Notes: generated from the sequence alone by a model not told the origin. Positions 34,109-46,254 are shown, counted from the first letter of the stretch. The stretch is DNA of 64,000 nucleotides from Lepidostoma basale (GCA_022606425.2 JAHDVF020000587.1:372001-436000), one strand, 5' to 3'. Made by a program: numbers and translations.

Positions 34109-37100
34109 TCACTCTGCTCCCATGGATTCCGCCCACTCGCTGTATTTTTGAGACAAAGATTTGACGGTTGGCTTGATGGTTAATATTGACGATTTTACAT
34201 CATCATGGTGTATGACACTCTGCGGTGTGCTGGTTTTTCCTGTGAAAAATGTTCAACTAGTTAATTGATGTATGGTATTTATAATATAACTGTTGTGCTT
34301 ATAGCTAAAAACGGCTGCAATGTCAAATCGTCACCTGAGAGTAAGAGGGTTCCAACTAACAAAATTTCACATTAGGCTTTTATTCGTGAAAAGGGTTCTT
34401 ACTAACCTTATCTATACGTACAATTAAAAAAAAACATGTAATAGTATCGTCATTTTGATATTACGAAAAGAATCAAGTTCCATCTGATTATTCAAAACAC
34501 ACGATTCACTAAAGAAGGATTCATTTAAACTTAGAACTTTATTATTCCAACTGTTGCCAGACAAAATTTACACGTTTCTCGGTAAAAGAATCTCTGGAAA
34601 TTGTAATAAAACCCTTTTATTCCAAGATACACACCCGAAACCAACAAAACTTTGACTTCATTTTTCTCAGCTTTTTACTTTTGTCAGTTGGAACCTTCTT
34701 ACTCTCAGGTGTGTCGAAATGTCAATTGAATAACAATAGACTTGATAAATTTGTTATTTTTTTTAAATAGAAGCAATACTAACTTTAAATTGGTTCAAAA
34801 ACTAACTAACCATCACGCCGTCTCCCCGAAGAGGTAGGCAAAAATAATGGATTGCGACACTTTTCTTTCCTGGCATAATTCTCGCGCCTCTTCTACATTC
34901 ACACATCGCGACATGCACGCTCGTCGATTATACCTACTTCGAACATGGAAACCTTTCAGTAATTGATTTATTTGGTCACTCCATATTTTCCTTGGCCTTC
35001 TTCAACTTCTTTTCCCATTCACACTACTTGTATATATTTTTTTAACCTTCCTTCCCTCATCCATTTGTTCCATGTGTCCAAACCACCTTAGTGACCCTTT
35101 CTTAATTTTATTTATCACGCATTCATCCGCCTTACATTCCTTTTTTACTTCATCATTAGATAGTCTATGATACATTGTTTTCCCGCACATTCTTTTTAAT
35201 AACCTCACTTCTACGGCATTTATCCTACTTTCATTTTTCATTTATTTGAATAAAAATCACAAACATTACAGACATATAATTCCAGATCGTTTGCAATTAC
35301 ATTACAAGAATTTATAAGAGAAGCATAAAAAAACCATTCAGATTATGGAAATCATAATATTGATATTGCATCTCTGAGGCAACTCACACTCCTTCTGCCA
35401 ATTCCAAGCTTCACTTCCATACATAAGGGTCGGCATTAGAACTCCATTGTGCACTGCTATCATAGGATGATATAAGGAAAATTGCTGGTGACTGGATGCA
35501 GAAGACAAGGTATAAATATGTGAAGTATGGGGGAGGTCTAACATATGTCCAACAGGGGAGGACATCGCATGTATAAGTTAACCGTTAGAGTGCTAAGCAG
35601 CGATTTTGCGCTGCGGCGATTTGTATCGAAAAGTGCGACGCAGCGCAAAACTGACGCGAGTTTCAGTGCGTTTTTGGCGTTCCGCGGGAGTGGACGTACG
35701 CTGACCTCACACATAATTTATAACGACGCGACGGTGCATTTTTATGCTTTTAAAAATAACTTTTTTGCGTTTTTACAATTATTGACAAAAAAATAGCCAT
35801 GTCACGTGATAATATTTCAGACGTAAATTCGATGTGTAGTGATTTTGCGGATAGTGAAACAGAAATTAGTAGTGATGACAGCAGTGTCATATTACATCGA
35901 AGAAAAATATTGAAAATTGAAAGTGAGTCTTCTTCTTCATCACCATCTTCAGAAACGGAAGAAATACAATCTTTTGACAAATTTTGGTTTTTTTATAATT
36001 TTTATTTTCAAAACCAAATAAAAATATAATAGTAATGATATTTTATGTTTATTTCTTCATATTCATATATTAATTAACCTTTTTTCCATATAACCCAAAA
36101 AGATTTATTAAAATTGATTAATATTTGTCTAAATGAGAGTGTTTTATTTGACACCATAATTTTTTCCTTTAGAGTAATCAAAATATGCATAGCATTTTCC
36201 AATAGATTTTTAAAAAAATTGCTTAGCACTCAAACGGTTAAGTAACAAAAAAGGCAATGAATTACTAAAAACGTGTTTTTACCGAGAACATCCATTTCAT
36301 ATAAACGTTTCCTGACAGTTGTCATGGCTGCCTCTTTGCAAATAACTCTGATGTCTGATCCGGAGTACCCTTCCGTTGCATCAGACAATTCTTCGAAGTT
36401 TACAGACGAAGTATCATATTCTGAATTCTCCAAAAACATCCGGAACATTCCATTGCGAGAAGCTTTATCTGGAAGAGGAATGTAAATTCTCTTTTCTAGC
36501 CTCCGTAAAATAGCCGGATCGATTTCCCTATAAATAATAATAAATTTATACACTAGATCAAAAGTATTTCACAATTCATTTATTGTTTCTTGAGAAATTG
36601 TGTAAAAATCCATATTTAATATACAATATGAATGAAAACATTTGTTTTCTAGAAGTTTTATTATAGTTTAATGGAATTATGTGTTTCATCTTTCTAAGAG
36701 ATTCATAGGACATTTGATAATGCCTTAGAAATGCGAAACATGTCATTCCCTTAAACTACATTAAAACTTCTAGAAAACAGAGTTTATATTCATATTAATT
36801 ATTTCATTTTGTGGATGTTGAACGATCAAAGTGTGCGCGGCAGATGCCAATGAGGTTTGCAATCCATCACACCGCATCTCTCGCGGAGGCGAAAAGAGAA
36901 GGATATCTTGACCGACTGGAGTAAGACCTCTAGGAAGGCATAGACAGCGCCTAATGGACAATGTTCTGGCTGATCTGGCTAGGTTGGGTGAATCAGACTG
37001 CTGGGAGCAAAAGGCGCAGGATCGAGGAGCTTGGCGAAAAATCATCAAGGAGGCTAAAACTCTTCAAGAGTTGTATGGCCATAGGAAGTAAGTAAGTATA

Positions 37101-40100
37101 AAACATGTCACATTCACAAGAAGAACAATACAGAAACTCCAAGTGACCCAGCGGGCAATGGAGAGGAGGATGTTAAACATCAGTGTGCGAGACAGGAAGC
37201 GAAATGAATGGATAAGAGAAAGGACCAAAGTTGGGGACGTAGCGTGCAAAATAGCCTCGTTGAAGTGGAATTGGGCCGGCCATATAGCGAGTACAACGGA
37301 TAATTGGTGGATAAGACGCACGCAAGTGGTGACTGAAAACCAGTCTTAGAAATCCTGGGAGACCACAAGCCAGATGGTCTGATGACATCAAGAGAGCTGG
37401 AGGTCAATGGCACAGAGCGGCGAGAGAATTGTGGAATTGATGTGATTCACATTTTAAATATTCCGTGACGTGATCACACTCCAATTGCTTGTCAACCTTT
37501 TAATGCCAGGCTGCGATTTACGTGTAATTTAACAATAAATATAAATATCGATAATTTTATGTGAAAAGAAAAACAAGATTTTGTATTTCTAATTTACTTT
37601 TTTGTATTTCTAATCTTGACACATCTAATCCCAATTGTGTTAAATAAATTAATGATCTATTTTGATAGATCTGTGGTAGTTCCTACGTAAAAATGTATTG
37701 TAATATTGTATTCTTTGATTTGGCGTTATAGGTTAATCCGCCACTGGCTAGATTTTTTTAAGCAATTACAAATGTTTTACCATGGCAAATTAGACGTGGC
37801 TAGGAATAGAATATTTTCACTGGTCTTTCCAAGCCCGTCAAGCTCTATCAAGATTTCGCTCTTGAGGCGCCTGGATGCTTCGTGCTCCGTTGCATTATCT
37901 CTTTTAGAAGCGAGAGCCTCAAATTCATCCACGAATATTATGGAGGGGGCGTAATATCTCGCCAAGTCGAACAGCACCTGTAAAGTTTCAACACAAAGAT
38001 GGATTTTTCATTTTTAAACTTTTGATTTGTATCTACAACAACAACAAACCATCCCGCCGTTTCCCCGCAGGGGTAGGCAAAGAGAATGGACCGTCACGCT
38101 ACTCTATCCTGACATACCTCTCTAGCTTAATTCACATTCATACAGCGAGTCATACACGCACGTCGATTCTTCCGGCTTCTAACATGACCCACTACCTCGA
38201 CTCCGTACTCCATTTACATTGTTAATGTATACTATTTTAACCATTCTTTCTTTACCCATGCGCTCCATATGTCCGAACCAACGTAGCGATCCTTTCATAA
38301 TTTTGTTCATAATACCTTCTTTCGCTCTACATTCCTTTCTAATATCAGCATTTGAGATTCTGTCGTACATCATTCTACCAGACATACGTCTTAGGGACCT
38401 CATCTCTACCGCATTTATTCTGCTCTCATATTTCTTATGCCAGTTCCATGCTTCGTTTCTATACATAAGGGTTGGCACCGGAATTCCATTGTGAACGGCC
38501 ATTTTCGCTTTCATTGATAAAATCTAGTTTCCAATAACTATTTTTAAAGCTTCATTCACTTTGTTACCCGCACCAACCCTTCTTTCAACATCACTGTCCG
38601 TTTGGCCATCCGCTGTGAATATGCTACCTAAATATACCAATTCCCTCACCTGTTCCAAGTTCTCTTCGTTCACACTTACATTACAAACTATTATTTGCTG
38701 ATCCCTTTCAAAAACCAACACCTTTGACTTTCTGACATTCATCATTAAATCGTTTGACTTGCATACCCACACATTCTCGACACCAAGACTTGTAATTCGT
38801 AATGTAAATGTGTTTAAAATCCCATATTAACCTTTATCGGACGCTAGCTTGTATTTTTTGAATATGTTGTTCTATAATATTAAAGTAGAATAAATGCAGT
38901 AGAAATGAGATCTCTTAGACGAATGTGTGATACTCTGTGTATGATAGTGTCGAATGAAAATATAAGAAGGGAACGCAGTGCGAATGATGGTGTCATGAAC
39001 AAAATAATGAAATGATCATTAAGATGGTTTGGACATATGGAAAGAATGAATGAAGAAAGAATGGTAAAAAAATTATATGTTAATGATGTAAATGGAGCCA
39101 GAAATAGAGGAAGACCGAGGAAAACGTGGCACGATCAAATAAATAAAATATTGAATGTCGGCCACGTGAGGAGTCAGAGAAATCGACGCGCGTGCATGAC
39201 GCGATGTATGAATGTTGAGGAAGCGAGAGATATATGTCAGGAAAGAAAAGTGTGGCAGTCAATTCTTTCTGCCTATCCCTTCGGGGAGACGGCGTGATGG
39301 TTAGTTAGTTAGTTAGTTTTTGTTCTATAATACGAGTACGTTTACTTAGACCACAAAATAAAACTCGGAAAAGAAAACCGAACAGCCGAAATACCTAGAA
39401 GAGTAGGACTGGGCTGGGGTGCCTTTGAGAAAATTGAAGTCTTTGAAAACAAGCAGGTTCCAATTTGTCTAAAGAGACAAATGTTCGACGCATGTATACT
39501 GCCTATCCTGACATATAGTCTAGAGACCAAAGATAGCGTGATTTTTTTTACACTGTTTTACCGGGAATTGAGCCCGGGACTATAAGTGTGGTAGCTGTTA
39601 CCACTCTGCCACAAAGGCCATCTATCCATACCGATATCTACATACTTATAAACTAACTAACTAACCATCACGCCGTCTCCCGAAGGGGTAGGCAGAAAGA
39701 ATGGACTGCCACACCTTTCTTTCCTGACATATTTCTCTCGCTTCCTCAACATTCATACATCGTGTCATGCACGCGCGTCGATTTCTCTGACTCCTCACAT
39801 GGCCGTCATTCAATATTTGATTTATTTGATCGTGCCACGTTTTCCTCGGTCTTCCTCTATTTCTGGTTCCATTTACATCATTAACATATAATTTTTTTAC
39901 CATTCTTTCTTCATTCATTCTTTCCATATGTCCAAACCATCTTAATGATCCTTTCATTATTTTGTTCATGACACCATCATTCGCACCGCATTCACTTCTA
40001 ATATTTTCATTCGACACTCTATCATACACATAATATCCACACATTCGTCTAAGAGATCTCATTTCTACTGCATTTATTCTACTTTCATCCTTCCTTTGCC

Positions 40101-43100
40101 AGCTCCATGCTTCGCTTCCATACATAAGGGTCGGTAGAAGAACACCATTGTGCACTGCCATTCTAGCTTTTTTGGATAGGTTTTTGTTTGCGATGACAAC
40201 TTTAAGTGCACCATTCACTTTGTTGCCTGCCCCAACCCTTCTTTCAATATCCCTCACCACTCTCCCATCTCTTGTAAACATACTACCTAAATACACAAAC
40301 TCAACTACTTGCTACAAGTTTTTACCATTCACGCTAATGTTGCAGACTGTCATGGTGTCTTCCTTTTCAAAAATCATTACCTTGGACTTATTAACATTCA
40401 TCATCAGATCATTTCGCATGCATACCTCATACATACAATTCACCAGGACTTGTAGTTCATGCTCGTTGTCAGCAAGTAGGACAGCGTCATCCGCATACAA
40501 GAGACAGCTTACTGACACTCCGCTCATTTTGGCACCTACATCTACCCCTTTCAGCATACTTATATTTACCTTAATATTTTTCTCCGATTCTCCTCTCCAT
40601 TTACTCAAAATCAGACTTGCAGAGACGTTAAAAAATGTTCTATTAAATTCACCAGCGAGTGCCTTTGCCAGTAGCGTCTTCCCACTTCCCGGGGGTCCAT
40701 AGAGCAAAATTCCTTTCCACGGAGACACCAGCCCTTTGAACAGGGTCGGGTATCTCAAAGGGAAAATTGCAGCTTCGCGGAGCGACGATTTGGCGTTCTC
40801 CAGTCCTTGGATATCGTCCCACGACACCCCGGAATGCCTGCACCGGATAGTTTTATATATCGCTTCCGCTATTTCCTTCAGTTCTGCCGGCACTTCCGAA
40901 ATAAACTTGTTAAATGGTTTTGTTTCTATCATTGTTTCAAACGTTTCGCTTTTAGCGAGCGATGCATTGGAATCTCCCTGTTAAATAAACAAATATTGGA
41001 CAACAACATAAAACAAATAATTGGCTTAGACGAAATCGATAAGAATTTTTACAAACCATGCAAATGTAAGTACCTACAATACGAAAAGCTAAGTTAACTG
41101 TTTTAGTAACTACTGTGATGTTTTAAGGTTAGGAACACTCACATACCGCATGTTTATAATAATTTAAAAAAATAGGGCTAATGGATTTTATGCATTGTGT
41201 TTAAAGTTTACTTATAAAATGATATATTAAGTTTAAATGTTCAAGTTGCATTATCGAAATTTCGTATATTTGGTTTACAATTAATTTTTACATTTTTATA
41301 AAAACAATATTTATCGAACAAGAAGAATGTATGACGATTTGTGATATAAGGTTTTCGAGAAAGAAGAATGTATGACGATTTGTGATGTAAGTGCGACGGG
41401 CGAGAAATTGGAGCAAGTTACTGAATTTACGTATCTGGGAAGCATGTTTACAAAGGACGGAAAAATGGAGAAAGACATCGAAAGGAGGGTTGGTGCTGGG
41501 AATAAAATAAATGGCGCACTCAAAGTCATTACTGCAAATAGAAATATATCCACAGAAGCAAAGATGGCAGTACACACTGGAGTTCTAGTGCCAACCCTCA
41601 TGTATGGAAGTGAAGCTTGGAGCTGGCAAAAGAAGGATGAAAGCAGGATAAACGCCGTAGAAATGAGATCACTAAGAAGAATGTGCGGGAAAACGTTGTA
41701 TGATAGAATACCGAACGATGAAATAAGAAAGAAATGTAAGGCAGATGACTGCATCATGAATAAAATTAAAAAAGGATCCCTGAGATGGACATATGGAACG
41801 AATGGATGAGAGTAGAATGGTTAAAAAGTTGTACACAAGCAGCGTGAGTGGGAAAAGAAGCCGAGGACGACCGAGGAAAACATGGCATGACCAAATTAAT
41901 CAATTACTAAAAGGCGGCCACATTCAAAGTCGGAACAATCGACGTGCGTGCATGGTACGATGTATGGATGTAGAGGAAGCTCGAGAGGTATGCCAGGACA
42001 GGCCAGTGTGGCGATCCATCCTCTCTGCCTACCCCTCCGGGGAAATGGCGTGATGGTTAGTTAGTTAGTTAGTTAGTTATATTTATCGAAAGCAAACATT
42101 AAAAAATCAAAGTACGTTGTATCATTTCTTATCTATTATCACTTGAAATTGAATTCTTAAGAGTTTACAATTTTATTATTAATAAAAATTCAGGCCTATC
42201 ACAAAATTATTATATTTTTATTTTGTTTACACTTGAAATTCAGGTATAAATTTAAAACAAAAAATGGATCCTTTATATCGATCTCACTATAAGTGGTAAC
42301 CCTAGTGCTCGACTTCTACAAAAATCTCTTTTTCAATAAGATCGACCAACGTCAGAAGGTTCATTTTTCTTGCAGAGATAATGTATAGATGTCGCTAGCC
42401 ACACAAAAAAATTGTTAAAATTCCTACTGGGATCACTTTTAATACAAAAAGGCCTTACGGTATTGGTGGTGCGCCTACGTAGCGGCCACCAGTGGCCTTA
42501 CGGTATTGAAGTGGTTAAAATCCAAGGCTTACTGTAACGATTCAGTTTTAGTCACGCGAAAATTTAAATTAAGAGTCAAACACTCCCACTCTTAAAATTG
42601 TTTATCCAGGATTTTACAAAATCCATTAAGCAGGGGGGGTTTTCGCAATACATCGTCATGTATGGCATTCCAGTGTGATTTTGAGTAAGCTCAAGCTCGA
42701 AATATTTAACAGTAGCGTTAGAAGCGTACTTCTGTATGGATGTGAGGCTTGGAAATGGTGTCTTCGCTCAATTTTAAAGACCCTTTGGCCCCAAAGAGTG
42801 CCAAATGCCGTAATCTGGGTAATTGCAGGCGAAAGAACAATCAGATAAGTCGCTAGGCGCAAATGGCAGTGGATTCACACTCTGAGATTAACCAATCTGC
42901 ATCATTTAGGCACTGCCAAACCGTTTCGAAGGAGAAAGAACGGTTATTTAAAAATGCATATAATTTTTAATGTTGATGCCTTATGCATGCTATAAAAAAC
43001 TAGCTTATAACCGCGTGGTTAGCATGTAATTACAACCCTATGAATACAAAATCATTAGGTGTAGGTAGGTACTAAGAATGTAATATTCTGATGGCTGTGG

Positions 43101-45441
43101 TTTCTTTACGTAGGTACCTACACTCGTAGGTAGGTACCTATACCTACATTGTAATACGCGATTGTCGATTGTTCTAGATTCAAACAATGCAGCCATGTTT
43201 TCCTCAGACTTTTGTTTCTATTCACAATCTAATTATTATAAATAAGATAATCATTTTATGTTGCGTAGTTTGATAACATTCCATTCAATAAACAAGCAAT
43301 ACGTAATCTCGATAATTACCCTGTCTTTCAATTGCGTGATAATAAATGCCGCTTCCGGAGATTGTCTGTCGTCATCTTTGACATCTTTAATTTTATTATC
43401 CTTTTTAATTTTCGCTTTGGGTTTCTTCCCGTCAGCATTCCCGCTCTTTGCAGTTTCGGGTTCTTTGTTCTTCTTGCAGATTTGGGGTTGCTTATTAAAC
43501 TTAACATAGTAGTAATTTGAATAGTCTTGCAAGATAATGTCCAGGTCGATGTTGTCGCACACTTGGTAGTCGTTGGAGAGATGCGCCTCCGATAAAAGGC
43601 TATCGGCCGTTTCAAAAAGTCCCTCATCTTTCAGATAATTATATACCAAGTATAAAATATTTCTACGGCGTATTTTGGCTGGGTTTTCTTTCTGAAATAA
43701 ATATAAAACATTTTTCAACATGCAAAATACAAAGTGATTCGAATTAAGTTGTGGCTCCTAAAACCATTTACAATCTACATCCACAATCAAACACATTAGT
43801 TTTTATTTTTTCTTACCTTTCTTACTTTCGTAAAAATTTATAAAAATACAATTATTTGAATAGTGTCAAATGCAAACATAAGAAGTGAATGCAGTGATGA
43901 AAGCCTTTGAGAAAGAGAAAATTTCGACACATGGAGAGATTGAACGAAGAAAGAATGTTGAAGAAAGTACAGTTGAACCTGGATAATTGGAACCTGGTTA
44001 ATTGGTAAAGCTCTATAATTGGCAGAAAAGTTCCGGTCCCACCTTCTTGGAGCACTAAAACCTCTTTAATTGAAAATAAAAGAAACCAGTTTAATTGAAT
44101 TCGACATTCGGGCCCTAAACCTCTGTGATTGGAGAGCACTGCCTTCTCGACCTCTGCAATTGGATAGCACTGCCTTCTCAACGTCTGTAATTGGAGAGCA
44201 CTTAAAAAACCAATCTGGACCTGGATACACGAAAAACTGTATAATTGGAAAACCTGGTCAATTGACTATCTTAGGCCTGGTCACTTGGAATGCCAATTAT
44301 CCAGGTTCTACTGTATATGTTAAGGATATAAACAGAACAAGAAATTCAGGAAGACAGAGAAAAAGTAGCACTATCAAATCAATAAAATATTAAATGGTTA
44401 TTCTTTCTGCCTACCCCTTCGGAGAGACAGCGTCAATACAAAAAACTAACTATCCAATGATAGTTAGTTTTTTGTTCTGATTTAAAAGTTACTTGAAAAA
44501 ATCATCCTTAAACGCACAACGTGCACTGGATTACAAATTGATAATATTATGTAATATTCAATAATAATAAAAAAACAATAATAAAACTCTTTTTCACGCG
44601 TTTTCAGATCATATTGTAGAAAAGTAAGGAAATAACAGTGTGTCGGTTCATTAATTCTGCCTACCCCTTCGGGAGACGGCGTGGTGGTTAGTTAGTAGAT
44701 ACATATAAAAAATAGTATGGAAGCGAAGCATGGAACTGGCAAAAGAAGGATGAAAGTACAATAAATGCAGTAGATATGAGATTTCTTAGACGAATGTGTG
44801 AATCTCTGTGTATAGAACATCGAATGAAAATATAAAAAGTGAATGCGGTGCGAATGATGGTGTCATGAAAAAAATAATAAAAGGATCATTAAGATGGTTT
44901 GGACATATAGAAAGAATGAATGAAGAAAGAATGGTAAAAAAAATATATGTTAACGATGTAAATGGAACTAGAAATAGAGGAAGACCGAGGAAAACGTGGA
45001 ACGATAAAATAAATCAAATATTGAATGTCGGCCACGTGAGGAGTCAGAGAAATCGACGCGCGTGCATGACACGATGTATGAAAGCTGAGGAATCGAGATA
45101 AATATTTCAGGAAAGAAAAGTGTTGCAGTCCATTATTTCTGCCTACCCCTTCGGGGAGACGGCGTGGTGGTTAGTTAGTTAGATTTAAAAACATATAAAA
45201 AAAGTATTGCTTGTTACTAATAGGTATTCATACGAATAAATAAAAATAACAAAAAAACATAGTCATCATAGCTCAAATTTGATATTTTTTTGTTATATTG
45301 TATTTTGAAAACATGATGTATAATTTTCAATGTGTACTTTTGTAGCATCATGTACGTGAATTTTGATAGAAAATAAAACAAATCGAAACTCACTGTCTCC
45401 TTTCGAGTATTGTTGGCACCAAAAGATATTTCAAGCGACAT
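34109..45441 (-). CDS. KATNAL2: Katanin p60 ATPase-containing A-like 2 (microtubule-severing AAA ATPase)
   Basis: Six minus-strand exons, 45394-45441, 43320-43691, 40570-40977, 37781-37977, 36283-36527 and 34109-34239, give 1401 nt (466 aa) with consistent phases. Residues 17-55 form a LisH motif ([17 protein letters not shown]). A lysine-rich linker follows. The AAA core has Walker A GPPGSGKT (K240), Walker B IIFVDE (D293, E294) and the sensor/arginine region LRRLEKR (349-355). The last exon carries the conserved C-terminal helix ([14 protein letters not shown]) and ends MGAE-stop. LisH plus this AAA subtype distinguishes KATNAL2 from katanin p60, KATNAL1 and spastin. Known role: ATP-driven microtubule severing, linked to cilia and spermatid development in mammals. 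Exon 3 reads into a LINE if its donor is skipped. The terminal exon follows a 2-kb intron and is missed by simple ORF scanning. Confidence 0.95.
34329..34716. mobile_element. 4-bp-TSD transposon M4, copy 2
   Basis: 388 bp, left end cgtcacctgagagtaag, right end ctctcaggtgtgtcg, AAAT duplications at 34325-34328 and 34717-34720. KATNAL2 last intron. Confidence 0.9.
34797..35243 (-). mobile_element. LINE-A copy
   Basis: Tail at left; minus-strand ORF remnant 35002-35241 ([20 protein letters not shown]). KATNAL2 last intron. A separate 80-bp piece of the same family is at 35385-35465. Confidence 0.85.
35582..36237 (+). mobile_element. Internally deleted piggyBac-type element
   Basis: TTAA flanks (35578-35581, 36238-36241) and 18-bp inverted ends ccgttagagtgctaagca / ccgtttgagtgctaagca. 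Inside, ORF 35799-36029 begins [16 protein letters not shown] and is acidic and serine-rich, like piggyBac transposase N-termini, then ends without any DDD domain. It lies 45 nt from the KATNAL2 exon 5 donor. Confidence 0.85.
36575..36800. repeat. MITE family f copy
   Basis: Inverted repeat with ttttctagaagttttatta at 36648 and its complement at 36763-36780. KATNAL2 intron 4. Confidence 0.65.
36831..37090 (+). mobile_element. LINE C-terminal fragment, family E
   Basis: Frame [20 protein letters not shown] ... [23 protein letters not shown], followed by a short gtaagtaagta tail. Its upstream part resembles the head of the chimeric elements at 257-430. A minus-strand relative is at 61790-61910. 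Confidence 0.7.
37110..37440 (+). mobile_element. LINE fragment, family D
   Basis: [20 protein letters not shown], then [18 protein letters not shown]. Stops in the remainder. KATNAL2 intron 4. Confidence 0.75.
38043..38835 (-). mobile_element. LINE-A copy
   Basis: Minus-strand frames 38524-38772 and 38179-38514 ([40 protein letters not shown]). The 5' edge at 38790-38835 matches the 101-bp unit of 32901-33304. It starts 65 nt from KATNAL2 exon 4. Confidence 0.88.
38884..39320 (+). mobile_element. LINE-A copy
   Basis: Frame 39037-39297 ([20 protein letters not shown] to SAYPFGETA) ending in a (TTAG)n tail. 5' part frameshifted. Confidence 0.9.
39340..39525 (+). mobile_element. LINE fragment, family D
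   Basis: Frame with [20 protein letters not shown] and [17 protein letters not shown], matching 50490-51060 in reverse. Confidence 0.75.
39523..39630 (-). mobile_element. tRNA-derived SINE
   Basis: tRNA-like head with gggctcaattccc on the minus strand and the gaccaaagatag body; same family as 28555-28692. Confidence 0.7.
39652..40562 (-). mobile_element. LINE-A, longest open copy, abutting KATNAL2 exon 3
   Basis: From the TTAG tail at 39652 to the 5' boundary at about 40560 there is one reading frame with a single TAG (40312-40314, where relatives have Glu). It encodes [11 protein letters not shown] ... [11 protein letters not shown] (RT catalytic block), [23 protein letters not shown] and ends [11 protein letters not shown]. 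Its 5' edge lies 9 nt inside the intron, in the same orientation and frame as KATNAL2 exon 3. Confidence 0.92.
41318..42080 (+). mobile_element. LINE-A copy, KSGKRSRGR subfamily
   Basis: Frames 41372-41809 and 41793-42053 together give [17 protein letters not shown] to AYPSGEMA, broken by one small deletion near 41790. (TTAG)n tail at 42054-42080. The first 30 bases occur twice (41321 and 41361), a short 5' duplication. KATNAL2 intron 2. Confidence 0.9.
42690..42880 (+). mobile_element. Decayed LINE fragment
   Basis: [27 protein letters not shown] frame followed by stops; similar to the RT C-terminus of family C. Confidence 0.5.
43856..44435 (+). mobile_element. Decayed LINE-A copy split by a pogo-like element
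   Basis: 43856-43969 (tgtcaaatgcaaacataaga onward) and 44314-44435 (ending ctgcctaccccttcggagag) are LINE-A. The middle is a separate element at 43970-44313. KATNAL2 intron 1. Confidence 0.75.
43970..44313. mobile_element. pogo-like non-autonomous element
   Basis: 344 bp with 21-bp inverted ends cagttgaacctggataattg (one mismatch) and TA duplications (43968-43969, 44314-44315). The interior repeats cctctgtaattgg-like motifs several times. End sequence and TA target fit the pogo/Tigger group. Confidence 0.8.
44645..45182 (+). mobile_element. Two LINE-A pieces
   Basis: A 50-bp tail fragment (44645-44695), then a near-complete 3' copy with frame 44808-45101 ([20 protein letters not shown]) and a TTAG tail at 45168-45182. 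KATNAL2 intron 1, 210 nt from exon 1. Confidence 0.88.
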
Positions 45442-45805
45442 ATTTATTTTAGATCCAAAACTTTTCCCTCGGAGTGACTCAAAGGGTTATAAAATTTTAT
45501 TTGATGTGTTCAATTCAATTCGTCTCCAATAATCCGCACAATATATCATTTTCAATTTGTGTTGCCCGGTAACTATGGAAACATTTTTTCAAACCCCTCG
45601 TAAGGCCAGAAAGGGTGAAGGGTACCTAACTTACTATAGCAACTAGGCAGGTACCTAAGCGAGACGCAGGAACGGCTCGTGCGTTTAAAAATAATTAAAA
45701 ACATAATATTCTTAAAGAGTTCAATACCAAAGGTTTTCTTCAAAGACGAATCTTATAAGTTTCGAGTTGGAATCTTTTAAGCTTAATCATGATTTTTTTT
45801 TTTTA

Positions 45806-46105
45806 AATTATATAGTTCTCCCGATGATGAAGGTGTAAAATCCCTGAAACATGTCGAGAAAAATAAACTCGTGAAAAAAAACGGTCTTCTTCTTCCTCTT
45901 AGTTTATGTCGTATGATCTGTTTGTGACGGTGGGCTGTCCTGGATTGATGATGTCCAGCCATCTCTCCATCTCTTTGGCGGCCTTCCTGATAATCTCTTG
46001 CTGCTTGGGTTTATCTTTAACAATTTTTGCAAAGATGATGGTGTTAAACCCCCGAAACACGTCGAGAAATATAAACTTAATATGAAAAAAAACGTGTTTT
46101 AATTA
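45806..46105. repeat. MITE-like repeats with gatgatgaaggtgt motif
   Basis: Two blocks (45820-45890 and 46025-46105) share gatgatgaaggtgtaaaat and acatgtcgagaaaaataaac. Related inverted pieces are at 4788-4850 and 18385-18440. Confidence 0.55.
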
Positions 46106-46254
46106 ATAAAAAAATCGAGATTATGGAATTCCACAGTGTTAACTCGCTGTTTTTCAAAAATTTAAATATTTTTTTTTACTTTGTTTTGTATTGCACCATG
46201 TTGTAGAATCATATATCATTATATATATATATTATATCAACTATATTATAACAA

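Noticed and set aside
42054..42080. Telomeric repeat
   Set aside because: The unit is TTAG, not the insect TTAGG, and it is always the tail of LINE-A.
44070..44393. 107-residue plus-strand ORF as a gene
   Set aside because: It spans the pogo-like element and LINE-A remnant; repetitive translation of AATTGG motifs.
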